DNA from: Propionibacteriaceae bacterium
Lineage (GTDB): Bacteria; Actinomycetota; Actinomycetes; Propionibacteriales; Propionibacteriaceae
NCBI GenBank assembly: GCA_031262485.1
Contig: JAISHO010000012.1
Coordinates: 183,552 to 247,551, forward strand
Reading direction: 5' to 3'
DNA length: 64,000 nucleotides
Shown here piece after piece: positions 9,241 through 16,930 of the stretch (its first letter is position 1; each line of letters opens with the position of its first letter). Both the position numbers and the translations under genes were made by a program. Below the pieces are notes generated by a model. That model was not told the origin of the DNA. It saw only the letters and a list, made by a program, of their open reading frames with translations, and made no database searches.

Positions 9241-12200
9241 ATGGAATCAACGATGACTTCTTGTTCTTATCGCGTCGGCATCGACGTCGGCCTCAACTCC
9301 GTCGGATTGGCAGCGATCAAGGTCGACGACGAGGGCTTCCCCACCGAGATCCTCAACCTCGAGACGATCATCCACGACGGCGGCGTCGAGGAGGCGAAGA
9401 CCGCTAAGACGCGCAAGGCGATCTCCGGAGTGGCCCGGCGGATGCGTCGGCTGGTGCGCCGGCGGCGTCAACGTCTCGCGAAGCTCGACGACGTCATCCG
9501 GGGTTATGGGTGGCCGATCGTTTGTCTTGAGACAGTCGCCGACCCCTACTATCCCTGGCGGGTGCGCAAGGAACTTGTCACTCACCCGATCAACCGGCCC
9601 GATGAGCTCTATGAGAAGCTCTCGGTGGCGCTGCGGCACATCGCCCGGCATCGCGGCTGGCGCAATCCGTACACGTCCGTCTCGTCGCTCATGCAGGTGA
9701 CGGAGCCGTCGAAGGAGTTCGAGGCGCTCTTCACCGAGTTGCTCAAGAAACCGCAGGCCGGCGTGGGGATCGACGATTCGATGACGGTGGCTCAGATCGT
9801 CTGCGAAGCGTTGCGCACCGACCTGACGCAACGCATCCGGGGCAACCGGAAGAACATGATCCCCCTGCTGGAAAGCAAGATCCATCAGTCCGATCATGTC
9901 CGTGAGATTCGGCGCATCTGGGACATGCAGGGGTTGCCCGAGGAGCAGTTCCGCGAGGTCGTCCAAGCGGTGTTCCACCAGCGTTCCCCACGCGGCGCCC
10001 AGGCCCATCGCGTCGGGAAGGACCCCCTGCCCGGGATGGGCAAACAGCCCCGCGCCGAGAAGGCGTCGTTGGCGTTCCAGCGCTTCCGCATCGTTCAGGT
10101 GGTGGCGAACCTCCGTGTCAAGGACGGCTCCGGGCAGGATCGTCCCCTCTCCCCCGACGAACGGCGCTCCGTCGTTGATCTGTTGTGGAACGCGGAGGAG
10201 CCTCTGACCTGGGCGGATGTCACCGAGCACCTCGGCATCGACCGGCGCGATCTCACTGGCACGGCCAAAGAGACGGAATTGGGCGAACGGGCCGCCGGCA
10301 AACCGCCCGTCAACATCACCCAACAGCGTGTCCTCGAATCCGGGTTGCGCAGCCTCATCGAACGGTGGGAATCGGAGGACGACGAGGGGCGCGAGGCCCT
10401 CATCGAGGCGATGTCGAACGGCTCCGGTTCCGGGTTGGACGAGAAGTCCTCGGCGGTGGCGCGGGCGAACGAGTTCCTCGGCGAGATGCCTGAGGAGGAC
10501 TTGGCCAAAGTCGACGACAAACTCAAACTCCCTGAGGGACGAGCGGCCTATTCGGCGAAGTCGATGCGGCTCATGACGGAACGGATGGAATCGTCGACCG
10601 ACGACCTCCATGCCGCACGCAAGCATTGCTTCCCAACAGTTGATGACCTGTGGAAGCCACCGGCCGACCCGATCGGGCTGCCCGTCGGCAACCCTGCCGT
10701 CGATCGGGTGCTCAAGATCGTCGCCCGGTATCTCAGCGCCGCGGAGAGCATGTGGGGCGATCCGATCTCCGTCAACATCGAGCACACGCGCGACGGGCTC
10801 ATGAGCGAGAAGATGGCCCGGGAACAGGCCCGCGAGCGGAATCGCAACGCGGCGTCGAATGACGAATCGCGTGAGGAACTCATCGAATACCTCGCCGGCA
10901 GCGACGAGGCCGGTGCGGACGACGCCGAGGAGGCGAGCGGCCCGAGCCGATTCGGCCCCCGCCAATCCGATGTTTACCGGTGGCGCGCCATGCAACGGCA
11001 GAACTGCCAATGCCTCTACTGCGGCACGACGTTGATGTGGGGCACTTTCGAGATGGATCACATCGTCCCCCGGGCCGGGCAGGGGGCGACGAACACTCAG
11101 ACGAACCTTGCCGCCGTCTGCAAGCCGTGCAACCACCTCAAGGGGAAGATTCCCTTCGCCGTGTGGGCGAAGACGGAGTCGGCTAAGACGCGCGGCGTCA
11201 CGCTCAAGGACGCTTTGCGGAGAGCCGACGATCTCTTCCCCGGCCTGCGGAAAACTCCACGCGACCGGGCCTTCATCCGGGCCGTCCAGGAGCGGCTGCG
11301 ACGCACCGACGAGGACGAGGCGATCGACAACCGTTCGATGGAATCCGTCGGGTGGATGGCCAACGAGCTCCACCACCGGATCGAAGCGCACTATCGCGAC
11401 GAACGTGGCGCAGAGACGAAGGTCGGCGTCTTCCGCGGGTGGATCACCTCCGAAGCCCGCAAAGCCGCCGGGATCCAGGATCGCTTCCTCCTCATTGGCG
11501 GGGGCATGGGGAAGAACCGGCTCGATCGGCGGCATCACGCCGTCGACGCGGCCACGATCGCCATGCTGCGGCCGGGCATCGGCCAAGCGCTCGTCGTGCG
11601 TGACAATCTGCGCCGCTCCCACCAGATCGACATGGCCGACTCCGAATTCGACGGCTGGCGCGAGTTCAAGGGAGCGAACCCCGAACTCTTCGACCGCTGG
11701 ACTGGGCAGATGGAAAACCTCGCCGACCTCGTCCAGGACGCTCTTGAAGCCGATCGGGTGCCCGTCTTCGAATTCCTCCGATTACGGCTCGGGAATTCGG
11801 CCGGTCATGAGGACACGATCCGTCCGCTGGATAAGTATCGCGTCGGCGACGAGATGCCGATGGAACTCATCGACCGCTCGGCCTATCCCCAGCAATGGGT
11901 CGCCTTGACCCGCGCTGAGGGATTCGATCCTCAGAAGGGATTGCCCGCCGACCCGAACCGGCGCATCCGCATCGGGAACGACCATTATGGGCCCGACGAT
12001 GAGATCGGATTCTTCCCGACGGGCGCCGGCTGCATCGCCGTGCGGGGCGGTTACGCCGAACTGGGAGCTTCCTTCCACCACGCCAGGATCTACCGCTGCG
12101 TCAAGCGATTGAAGTCCGGAAAGACGACTCCGTTCTACGCCATGCTGCGGGTGTATCAGGTCGATTTGCTTGGCTGCCGAAAGAAAGGCGCGGATCTCAA

Positions 12201-12690
12201 GAGGCCTGATCTTTTCACCGTTGAGATTCCACCTCAATCGATTAGCTGGCGGGCTGCTGAAACTCGGCTTCGGGAAGCCGTGGCTCGCGGGGATGCGGAA
12301 TACATCGGGTGGATCGTGCCTGGGGATGAGTTGAAGCTCAATATGAGCAGTCAGACATCTGGGCAGGTGGGAGACCTACTCGCCGAATACCCGGATCAAG
12401 ACGAAATGAACCGCTGGGTCTGCGATGGTTTTTACGAGGCTCACCGCCTTCGTCTCCGTCCGAGAGTTCTCGCTGGTGAAGGGCTAACTGATGATGCTCC
12501 ATCATGCGCAAGGAACTTAGTCGCAAAAGGTGGCTGGCATCCTTCTGTCGACGTCGTTATGAGCAGTTGCCAAGCTATTGTCATTCGCCGCGATATCACC
12601 GGCCGCCCTCGTCTCCATAGTGACAGAGGGCTGCCAGTGTCATGGAGAGTCTCCGATGCCGAACCTCTCATCCCCCAAGGGGGCGAGTGA
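9241..12690 (+). CDS. cas9: Type II-C CRISPR RNA-guided endonuclease Cas9
   Basis: Cas9 cleaves DNA matching the crRNA spacer, guided by crRNA and tracrRNA. It is 1149 aa. RuvC-I: RVGIDVGLNSVG with D15. An arginine-rich bridge helix lies at about residues 60-85 (RRMRRLVRRRRQRL). RuvC-II: VNIEHTRDG with E514. HNH: CLYCG, MDHIVPRA with H607, and CKPCNHLKG with N631. RuvC-III: RRHHAVDAA with H766 and D769. All nuclease residues are present, so it should be active. Size, bridge helix and the gene set (no csn2 or cas4) indicate subtype II-C. From about base 12160 codon use becomes clearly AT-richer, covering the PAM-interacting region. The start is ATG 9241; ATG 9253 is an alternative. It ends in TGA, in the same frame as cas1. 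Confidence 0.96.
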   Translation: MESTMTSCSYRVGIDVGLNSVGLAAIKVDDEGFPTEILNLETIIHDGGVEEAKTAKTRKAISGVARRMRRLVRRRRQRLAKLDDVIRGYGWPIVCLETVADPYYPWRVRKELVTHPINRPDELYEKLSVALRHIARHRGWRNPYTSVSSLMQVTEPSKEFEALFTELLKKPQAGVGIDDSMTVAQIVCEALRTDLTQRIRGNRKNMIPLLESKIHQSDHVREIRRIWDMQGLPEEQFREVVQAVFHQRSPRGAQAHRVGKDPLPGMGKQPRAEKASLAFQRFRIVQVVANLRVKDGSGQDRPLSPDERRSVVDLLWNAEEPLTWADVTEHLGIDRRDLTGTAKETELGERAAGKPPVNITQQRVLESGLRSLIERWESEDDEGREALIEAMSNGSGSGLDEKSSAVARANEFLGEMPEEDLAKVDDKLKLPEGRAAYSAKSMRLMTERMESSTDDLHAARKHCFPTVDDLWKPPADPIGLPVGNPAVDRVLKIVARYLSAAESMWGDPISVNIEHTRDGLMSEKMAREQARERNRNAASNDESREELIEYLAGSDEAGADDAEEASGPSRFGPRQSDVYRWRAMQRQNCQCLYCGTTLMWGTFEMDHIVPRAGQGATNTQTNLAAVCKPCNHLKGKIPFAVWAKTESAKTRGVTLKDALRRADDLFPGLRKTPRDRAFIRAVQERLRRTDEDEAIDNRSMESVGWMANELHHRIEAHYRDERGAETKVGVFRGWITSEARKAAGIQDRFLLIGGGMGKNRLDRRHHAVDAATIAMLRPGIGQALVVRDNLRRSHQIDMADSEFDGWREFKGANPELFDRWTGQMENLADLVQDALEADRVPVFEFLRLRLGNSAGHEDTIRPLDKYRVGDEMPMELIDRSAYPQQWVALTRAEGFDPQKGLPADPNRRIRIGNDHYGPDDEIGFFPTGAGCIAVRGGYAELGASFHHARIYRCVKRLKSGKTTPFYAMLRVYQVDLLGCRKKGADLKRPDLFTVEIPPQSISWRAAETRLREAVARGDAEYIGWIVPGDELKLNMSSQTSGQVGDLLAEYPDQDEMNRWVCDGFYEAHRLRLRPRVLAGEGLTDDAPSCARNLVAKGGWHPSVDVVMSSCQAIVIRRDITGRPRLHSDRGLPVSWRVSDAEPLIPQGGE

Positions 12691-13662
12691 GAAATAGACC
12701 ATTGGCGCATCCTTGATTTCACGTCCTTCGCTGGGAGCATCCATTACCAGCGCGGGCAGTTGGTCGTGCGGCCGGACGAAGGCGATGAGGTCACGGCGCC
12801 GTTGGCCGATGTCGCCACGGTGCTCATCGGGCTGAAGACGTCGCTCGGCGCGACGGTGCTCCAGCAACTGGCGTCGCACGATGTCGTCTTGCTGGCGTGC
12901 GATTGGAACGGTGTTCCGAGCGCGGCGACGTACACCTGGGGCGAGCACACGCGGATCGGCGCCCGGCATCGGGCGCAGGTGGACGTCTCGCTCCCCCGCC
13001 AGAAGAACGCGTGGGGGCAAATCATCCGAGCCAAGGTGACGGGGCAGGCGGAAAATCTGCGCTGTCTCGAGCACAAGGATTGGAAGCGCCTGGCCGAGAT
13101 GGCGAAGAATGTCCGATCCGGCGACCCCGGCAATGTCGAGGGGGTGGCGGCGCGGTTTTACTGGTCGCGCCTCTTCTCCGGAGACAAGTTCTCCCGGGTG
13201 CCCCGCCTCGGCGAGGGCCGTAACGCCATGCTCGATTACGGCTATGCCGTGCTGCGCGGCTACGGCATCCGGGCGGTCCTTTCGGCTGGCCTCTCCGCCA
13301 GCATCGGGCTCTTCCACCACAACCGTGCCAACGCGTTCAACCTCGTCGACGATCTCATCGAACCGTTCCGCCCGGCTGTCGATTGGACGGTGGCGACGAC
13401 GCCTCCAGAAATGACGATCCGGCACCCGGCGGTCAAACATCGCCTCGTCGGCGCGTCCACCCAGGCGTTCACCCCCGACGGCCTCTCGGTGGCGGCTGTC
13501 TTGACCGACGTCGCCCAGCAGTTGGGGCGCTATTTCGAAGGCGACATCGAAAAAATGACAGTGCCGGCGTGGCACGGTCCGGTCAAGGCGCCAGTATCCG
13601 AGTTCGCCGGCGCGATGACGGGCGGCGTGGGCCGAGGTGATGATGATGCCGAAATCGGATGA
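12691..13662 (+). CDS. cas1: CRISPR integrase Cas1, start anomalous
   Basis: Cas1 integrates new spacers together with Cas2. The core is intact: GNVEGVAARFYWSRLF carries the metal-binding Glu, and HHNRANAFNLVDDLIEPFRP carries the conserved His and Glu. The conserved N-terminal strand (WRILDFTSFAG, then YQRGQLVVRP) begins at 12703, only four codons after the cas9 TGA and in the same frame as cas9. The codons between are GAA ATA GAC CAT, so there is no ATG, GTG or TTG. The first ordinary start in frame is TTG 12760, which would delete about 19 conserved residues. A GTG overlapping the cas9 stop (12687, GTGA) is in another frame and hits TGA after nine codons; one extra base near CCATTGG would explain this. 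Coordinates give the open frame after the cas9 stop. Confidence 0.88.
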   Translation, partial: EIDHWRILDFTSFAGSIHYQRGQLVVRPDEGDEVTAPLADVATVLIGLKTSLGATVLQQLASHDVVLLACDWNGVPSAATYTWGEHTRIGARHRAQVDVSLPRQKNAWGQIIRAKVTGQAENLRCLEHKDWKRLAEMAKNVRSGDPGNVEGVAARFYWSRLFSGDKFSRVPRLGEGRNAMLDYGYAVLRGYGIRAVLSAGLSASIGLFHHNRANAFNLVDDLIEPFRPAVDWTVATTPPEMTIRHPAVKHRLVGASTQAFTPDGLSVAAVLTDVAQQLGRYFEGDIEKMTVPAWHGPVKAPVSEFAGAMTGGVGRGDDDAEIG

Positions 13663-13972
13663 ACCCATGTGGTCGATGGTGATGTTCGATCTCCCCGTGA
13701 AGACGAAGACGCAACGTCTCCACGCCACCCAGTTCCGCCAACTGCTCCTCGACTGCGGGTATCAGATGGTGCAGTTCTCCGTCTACGCCCGCTTCTCGCC
13801 GTCATCGGCGTCGATGCTCCCGACAGTGCGCCGGATCAAATCCGGCCTCCCCCACGGCGGTGACGTGCGGATCGTCTCCATCACCGACCACCAGTGGGCG
13901 ACAGCGCTCCGTTTTTCATCTGGAACCACCGCAGAGGTAGAGGATGCGCCCCTTCAACTCACGATTTTCTGA
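13643..13972 (+). CDS. cas2: CRISPR endoribonuclease-fold protein Cas2
   Basis: Structural partner of Cas1 in spacer integration. It has the Cas2 ferredoxin-like start WSMVMFDLPVKTKTQR with the conserved Asp after the first strand, then GYQMVQFSVYARF and GGDVRIVSITDHQW, all typical of type II Cas2. Four possible start codons are stacked (GTG 13637, ATG 13640, 13643, 13646). ATG 13643 was chosen because GAGG at 13634-13637 is 5 nt away; ATG 13667, 4 nt after the cas1 stop, is also possible. It overlaps the 3' end of cas1 by 20 nt, so the two are coupled. About 109 aa. Confidence 0.92.
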   Translation: MMPKSDEPMWSMVMFDLPVKTKTQRLHATQFRQLLLDCGYQMVQFSVYARFSPSSASMLPTVRRIKSGLPHGGDVRIVSITDHQWATALRFSSGTTAEVEDAPLQLTIF

Positions 13973-14005
13973 CCCCTCTCAAGTATCCTGGTCCGAGAGG
14001 AAATT

Positions 14006-14521
14006 ATGACTGTATACAGCTTCACCGTCCATCTGGATCAAGCGCCTGACGGCGAAGGTCTTGACCGACTCTTCGAGTCAGGACTGGACGACAGCCAACT
14101 GGTGATCAGCTCCGACACGGCTATCATCATGGTCTCCCGAGAAGCTGGCACATTTACTGAAGCGATCCTCAACGTTGTCGCCGAAATTGAGCAAGCGGGT
14201 TTTCGCGCCACGGGAATAGATTCTCAGGATTTGGTGACACTGGAAGTCATTGGACATCGCACCGGACGAACTCGAGAGTCGGTTCGTCTCCTCTCCAAAG
14301 GCAAACGAGGTCCAGGCGGGTTCCCCTCTCCATCCACAACAGGGAAAACTCCCCTTTGGTCGTGGGCGGCAGTTCGCGAATGGTTCAGGACTCATTACGG
14401 AGACGAGGTGGCGGGGGTCGCGGATCGCGATGCCGACACCCTCGCGGCAGCTGATCTCTTGATCAGAGCCCGTCTCATCGCGCCGGCAGTTCGAGATCTC
14501 TCGCCGCTGGTCGACGCATGA
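14006..14521 (+). CDS. Helix-turn-helix DNA-binding protein between cas2 and the CRISPR array
   Basis: It is 171 aa with ribosome site GAGAGGAAATT before ATG 14006. The first ~75 residues form an alpha/beta region (SFTVHLDQAPDGEGLDRLFE, then FTEAILNVVAEIEQAGF). Residues about 76-130 are an excisionase/MerR-like helix-turn-helix: LVTLEVIGHRTGRTRESVRL, a glycine-rich wing RGPGGFP, then LWSWAAVREWF. This arrangement recurs in a family of small actinobacterial DNA-binding proteins whose role is unknown to me. It follows cas2 by 33 nt on the same strand and faces the array. Regulation of the cas operon or array is a hypothesis from position only; it may also be a passenger. Codon use is somewhat AT-richer than in cas1. 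Confidence 0.7.
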   Translation: MTVYSFTVHLDQAPDGEGLDRLFESGLDDSQLVISSDTAIIMVSREAGTFTEAILNVVAEIEQAGFRATGIDSQDLVTLEVIGHRTGRTRESVRLLSKGKRGPGGFPSPSTTGKTPLWSWAAVREWFRTHYGDEVAGVADRDADTLAAADLLIRARLIAPAVRDLSPLVDA

Positions 14522-14629
14522 CCAACCCCCGCCGATCCCCACGGTTTCACTGTCGCAACCCTCAGATTCGCGCCCATGAGGCGGGCAGACGGCCCGATTT
14601 CGGATCGTCAAATCTTGGCGTTTTCCCTA

Positions 14630-14655
14630 GTTGGGGCCCATTTCAGGGCCCCAAC
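14630..14655. terminator. Perfect 10-bp hairpin abutting the CRISPR array
   Basis: GTTGGGGCCC (14630-14639), loop ATTTCA, GGGCCCCAAC (14646-14655), ending exactly at the base before the first repeat. It lies between the converging cas/HTH transcript and the minus-strand array transcript and could terminate both. There is no T tract on either side. Confidence 0.6.
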
Positions 14656-15587
14656 GAAGTCTATCAGGGGAAATATGAACCAATCCCCAGCACCGAGTCG
14701 ATGCCGATGATCATCTCCAGAAGTCTATCAGGGGAAATATGAACCAATCCCCAGCAGGAATTCCATTCGCCGTCTTATACGCCGAAGTCTATCAGGGGAA
14801 ATATGAACCAATCCCCAGCCCGATGGTTGGTTCGGCTTCGCGTAGCTGAAGTCTATCAGGGGAAATATGAACCAATCCCCAGCCCCGCGTCATCGGCCTG
14901 ACCGGCACGCCGAAGTCTATCAGGGGAAATATGAACCAATCCCCAGCTCGATTTGTCGCTTGGTCGATGGCTTTGGAAGTCTATCAGGGGAAATATGAAC
15001 CAATCCCCAGCAACACCACCTCACCCCCGTCAAAGTCGGGAAGTCTATCAGGGGAAATATGAACCAATCCCCAGCGCCGCCGACGAACCGCCGTTTCCGA
15101 CGGGAAGTCTATCAGGGGAAATATGAACCAATCCCCAGCCCCGGCGAGCCAATCCACCCCCGCCGTGGAAGTCTATCAGGGGAAATATGAACCAATCCCC
15201 AGCAGTCGCGGATTATCCGACAAATAGAAAGGAAGTCTATCAGGGGAAATATGAACCAATCCCCAGCCAAGTGGAATGCCTCGACACTTTATCTCGAAGT
15301 CTATCAGGGGAAATATGAACCAATCCCCAGCGCTCGTGACGCCCATCGAACGAGTCGCGGAAGTCTATCAGGGGAAATATGAACCAATCCCCAGCAGGTG
15401 TCAGCCGAGTTCTACGCCGCGCCGAAGTCTATCAGGGGAAATATGAACCAATCCCCAGCTAGAGGGCCTCGCCGATCCGAGCCTCGAGAAGTCTATCAGG
15501 GGAAATATGAACCAATCCCCAGCCGAGAAGCCCCGGTGTGTTCCACAGGCTGAAGTCTATCAGGGGAAATATGAACCAATCCCCAGC
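14656..15587 (-). CRISPR. Type II-C CRISPR array, 15 repeats and 14 spacers
   Basis: Fifteen 36-bp repeats begin at 14656 and recur every 64 bp exactly (14720, 14784, and so on to 15552). All fifteen appear identical. All 14 spacers are 28 nt. On the plus strand the repeat starts GAAGTCTATCAGGGG and ends AACCAATCCCCAGC. Transcription is assigned to the minus strand because only the minus-strand repeat (GCTGGGGATTGGTTC...) pairs with the tracrRNA anti-repeat. In that orientation every repeat ends TGATAGACTTC, which contains an extended -10 box, so crRNAs may start inside each spacer. No degenerate terminal repeat is seen at either end. Spacer origins cannot be judged without a search. Confidence 0.98.
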
Positions 15588-15591
15588 ATTC

Positions 15592-15645
15592 CCTTGAGCT
15601 CACCCTTCGGGCAAACTCAAGGAAATCCCGGAACTCCGTTCCGGG
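15592..15645. repeat. Two adjacent hairpins between the array and vapC
   Basis: Hairpin 1: CCTTGAG (15592-15598) with CTCAAGG (15616-15622), with an inner CCC-TTC-GGG. Hairpin 2: CCCGGAA (15627-15633) with TTCCGGG (15639-15645). On the minus strand they follow the vapC stop and precede the array, where a leader would be expected. They may terminate vapC. No clear promoter is visible in this 90-bp gap. Confidence 0.6.
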
Positions 15646-15677
15646 AGGCACCAACAGAAGGGGCACGTCCAAAGTGA

Positions 15678-16097
15678 TCAGTCATCTTCAGGGCTGGGCA
15701 GCTCCACTACCTCTACAACATTCTTGAGACCAAAAAAGTCATCGCCGTTTTCTGTATAGAGCGGAAGCCCAGCTATCGCGGCAGTTGCGGCGATCATGAG
15801 ATCAAGGCGACGGGGCTTCGGGCTCCGCCCGGTTGATTTGACCAACGCTGCCAATTCACCGTATTTCATCGCTTCCGCTTGGCCGAACGGCAGCGGATCC
15901 ACCCATGCTGTCACCTGGGCCAATCGATTGGCTCTTCTCGAAGCCTCCACAGGGTCAGCCGCCATGGGGACTCCATAGGCCAATTCTGCGACGACGATCG
16001 CGGGAACCTCGATCACCTCCGGGAGCCTGTCCTCCCCTTCGTGAAAATCAAAATGGACGAGCACATTGGTATCTAGGACCCCTCGTTCACCCGACAC
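15678..16097 (-). CDS. PIN-domain ribonuclease toxin, VapC-like
   Basis: About 139 aa with the PIN acidic residues: VLDTNVLVH (Asp near the N-terminus), VVAELAYG (Glu), RRLDLMIAATA (Asp) and the C-terminal TENGDDF. VapC-type toxins cleave specific tRNAs or rRNA. The start was put at GTG 16097, which has GGAGG 5 nt upstream and overlaps the antitoxin stop by 11 nt; ATG 16109 is an alternative. It is the second gene of a toxin-antitoxin pair and ends 90 bp from the CRISPR array. Confidence 0.85.
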   Translation of the reverse strand: MSGERGVLDTNVLVHFDFHEGEDRLPEVIEVPAIVVAELAYGVPMAADPVEASRRANRLAQVTAWVDPLPFGQAEAMKYGELAALVKSTGRSPKPRRLDLMIAATAAIAGLPLYTENGDDFFGLKNVVEVVELPSPEDD

Positions 16098-16338
16098 GAT
16101 CGCCTCCATCTCCGAAGAACTCATCGGCCTCAGCCTTGGGGTCACCCACCATGTCGGGAATCCCAGCCAGAGCTCGGGCCAAGTCTTTCCTCCTCACGGA
16201 CCGCTTCGGACCAGCGATGGGAATCAGTCTCGCAACCGAGTAGCCAGAGCGAGTGACTTCAAAGGCCTCCCCAGCCTCCACTCTGTCCATGATGGCAGCG
16301 GTGGACATCTTCAAATCCCTCTGCGTGATCGCACTCAT
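16087..16338 (-). CDS. Phd/YefM-family antitoxin of the VapC-like toxin
   Basis: A small protein of about 83 aa. MSAITQRDLKMSTAAIMDRV is the Phd/YefM DNA-binding fold, followed by AGEAFEVTRSGYSVARLIPI, and the C-terminal part would neutralise the toxin. TACAAT at 16345-16350 (minus strand) places a predicted transcription start at ATG 16338, so the mRNA would be leaderless; GTG 16344 is two codons upstream. These antitoxins normally repress their own operon. Confidence 0.85.
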   Translation of the reverse strand: MSAITQRDLKMSTAAIMDRVEAGEAFEVTRSGYSVARLIPIAGPKRSVRRKDLARALAGIPDMVGDPKAEADEFFGDGGDRVG

Positions 16339-16344
16339 GGACAC

Positions 16345-16350
16345 ATTGTA
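16345..16350 (-). promoter_or_regulatory. Predicted -10 box of the antitoxin-toxin operon
   Basis: TACAAT on the minus strand, 6 nt before ATG 16338. No good -35 hexamer is visible. The stretch 16351-16590 upstream shows no gene that I can support. Confidence 0.4.
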
Positions 16351-16590
16351 ACACCAGGTGCCACATCGAGCTCATGCGATTCACCCTTGAGCGCTCTCGC
16401 ATCACCCAGGTTGCAAACCTTTCACATAGCTATCGAGAACTCTGGGAACCTCCTTGTCGACCTCCGAAAGCCTGTTGCGACGACATGGACTGGTTCACCA
16501 AGGGGGCGCTTGGCTCCGGCGGCCGACGGGTGGAGACATTGCCATCGGTAGATTGAGGCTTATTCATAGTGAATGACATTGCCTGTAGTT

Positions 16591-16797
16591 TCAAGAAGCC
16601 AGATCGGGTTTCCCCAGGAGTGGGTCCTCATGATGAATGAGATTCAGGGAAGAAAGATCATCGCCTTCTCCATACCACATGAGTTCATCTTCCATGGTGA
16701 ACTCATCGAAATTTTCAGGCAGATAAAAACCCGATCTTCGCCAGCGGCCCGGTACGCGTTCTTCACCTGTCGCCTCTTGAGGCTGATCAGACTTCAT
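16591..16797 (-). CDS. Small hypothetical protein, possibly an antitoxin remnant
   Basis: About 68 aa from ATG 16797 (MKSDQPQEATGEERVPGRW). The frame stays open upstream to 16911, but that would run into the promoter of the divergent AbrB-like gene. The part RRSGFYLPENFDEFTMEDEL recalls the C-terminal toxin-binding stretch of VapB/DUF2281 antitoxins, but no toxin is adjacent and the resemblance is weak. Its composition is AT-richer than the core genes. Confidence 0.35.
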   Translation of the reverse strand: MKSDQPQEATGEERVPGRWRRSGFYLPENFDEFTMEDELMWYGEGDDLSSLNLIHHEDPLLGKPDLAS

Positions 16798-16930
16798 GAA
16801 ATTGTGATTTCCACAACCTTCCAGGGCCTCTGACATAACCACAGAATAGTCCATCAGTTGCAACGCATTTCCACTCATTCGCGATAGTCTCAAGGCACGG
16901 GATCGCACCAACGATCAGAGAGGTATCAAG

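Noticed and set aside
9020..9256. A 78-codon open frame between the tracrRNA and cas9.
   Set aside because: It starts within the tracrRNA and overlaps the cas9 start. It is Arg-rich like non-coding GC-rich DNA, with no ribosome site.
12687..12716. GTG 12687 as a working start for cas1.
   Set aside because: In the sequence as given it reads only nine codons to a TGA at 12714 and is not in the cas1 frame; kept only as part of the frameshift hypothesis.
14518..14742. A 74-codon frame running into the first CRISPR repeats.
   Set aside because: It crosses the border hairpin and repeats, so it is not a gene.
14656..15587. Plus-strand transcription of the CRISPR array, co-directional with cas genes.
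   Set aside because: The plus-strand repeat cannot pair with the tracrRNA anti-repeat at 8999-9014; only the minus-strand repeat can.
16066..16551. A 161-codon plus-strand frame opposite the Phd-VapC pair.
   Set aside because: It is antisense to two well-supported genes, and its product is low in any recognisable pattern.
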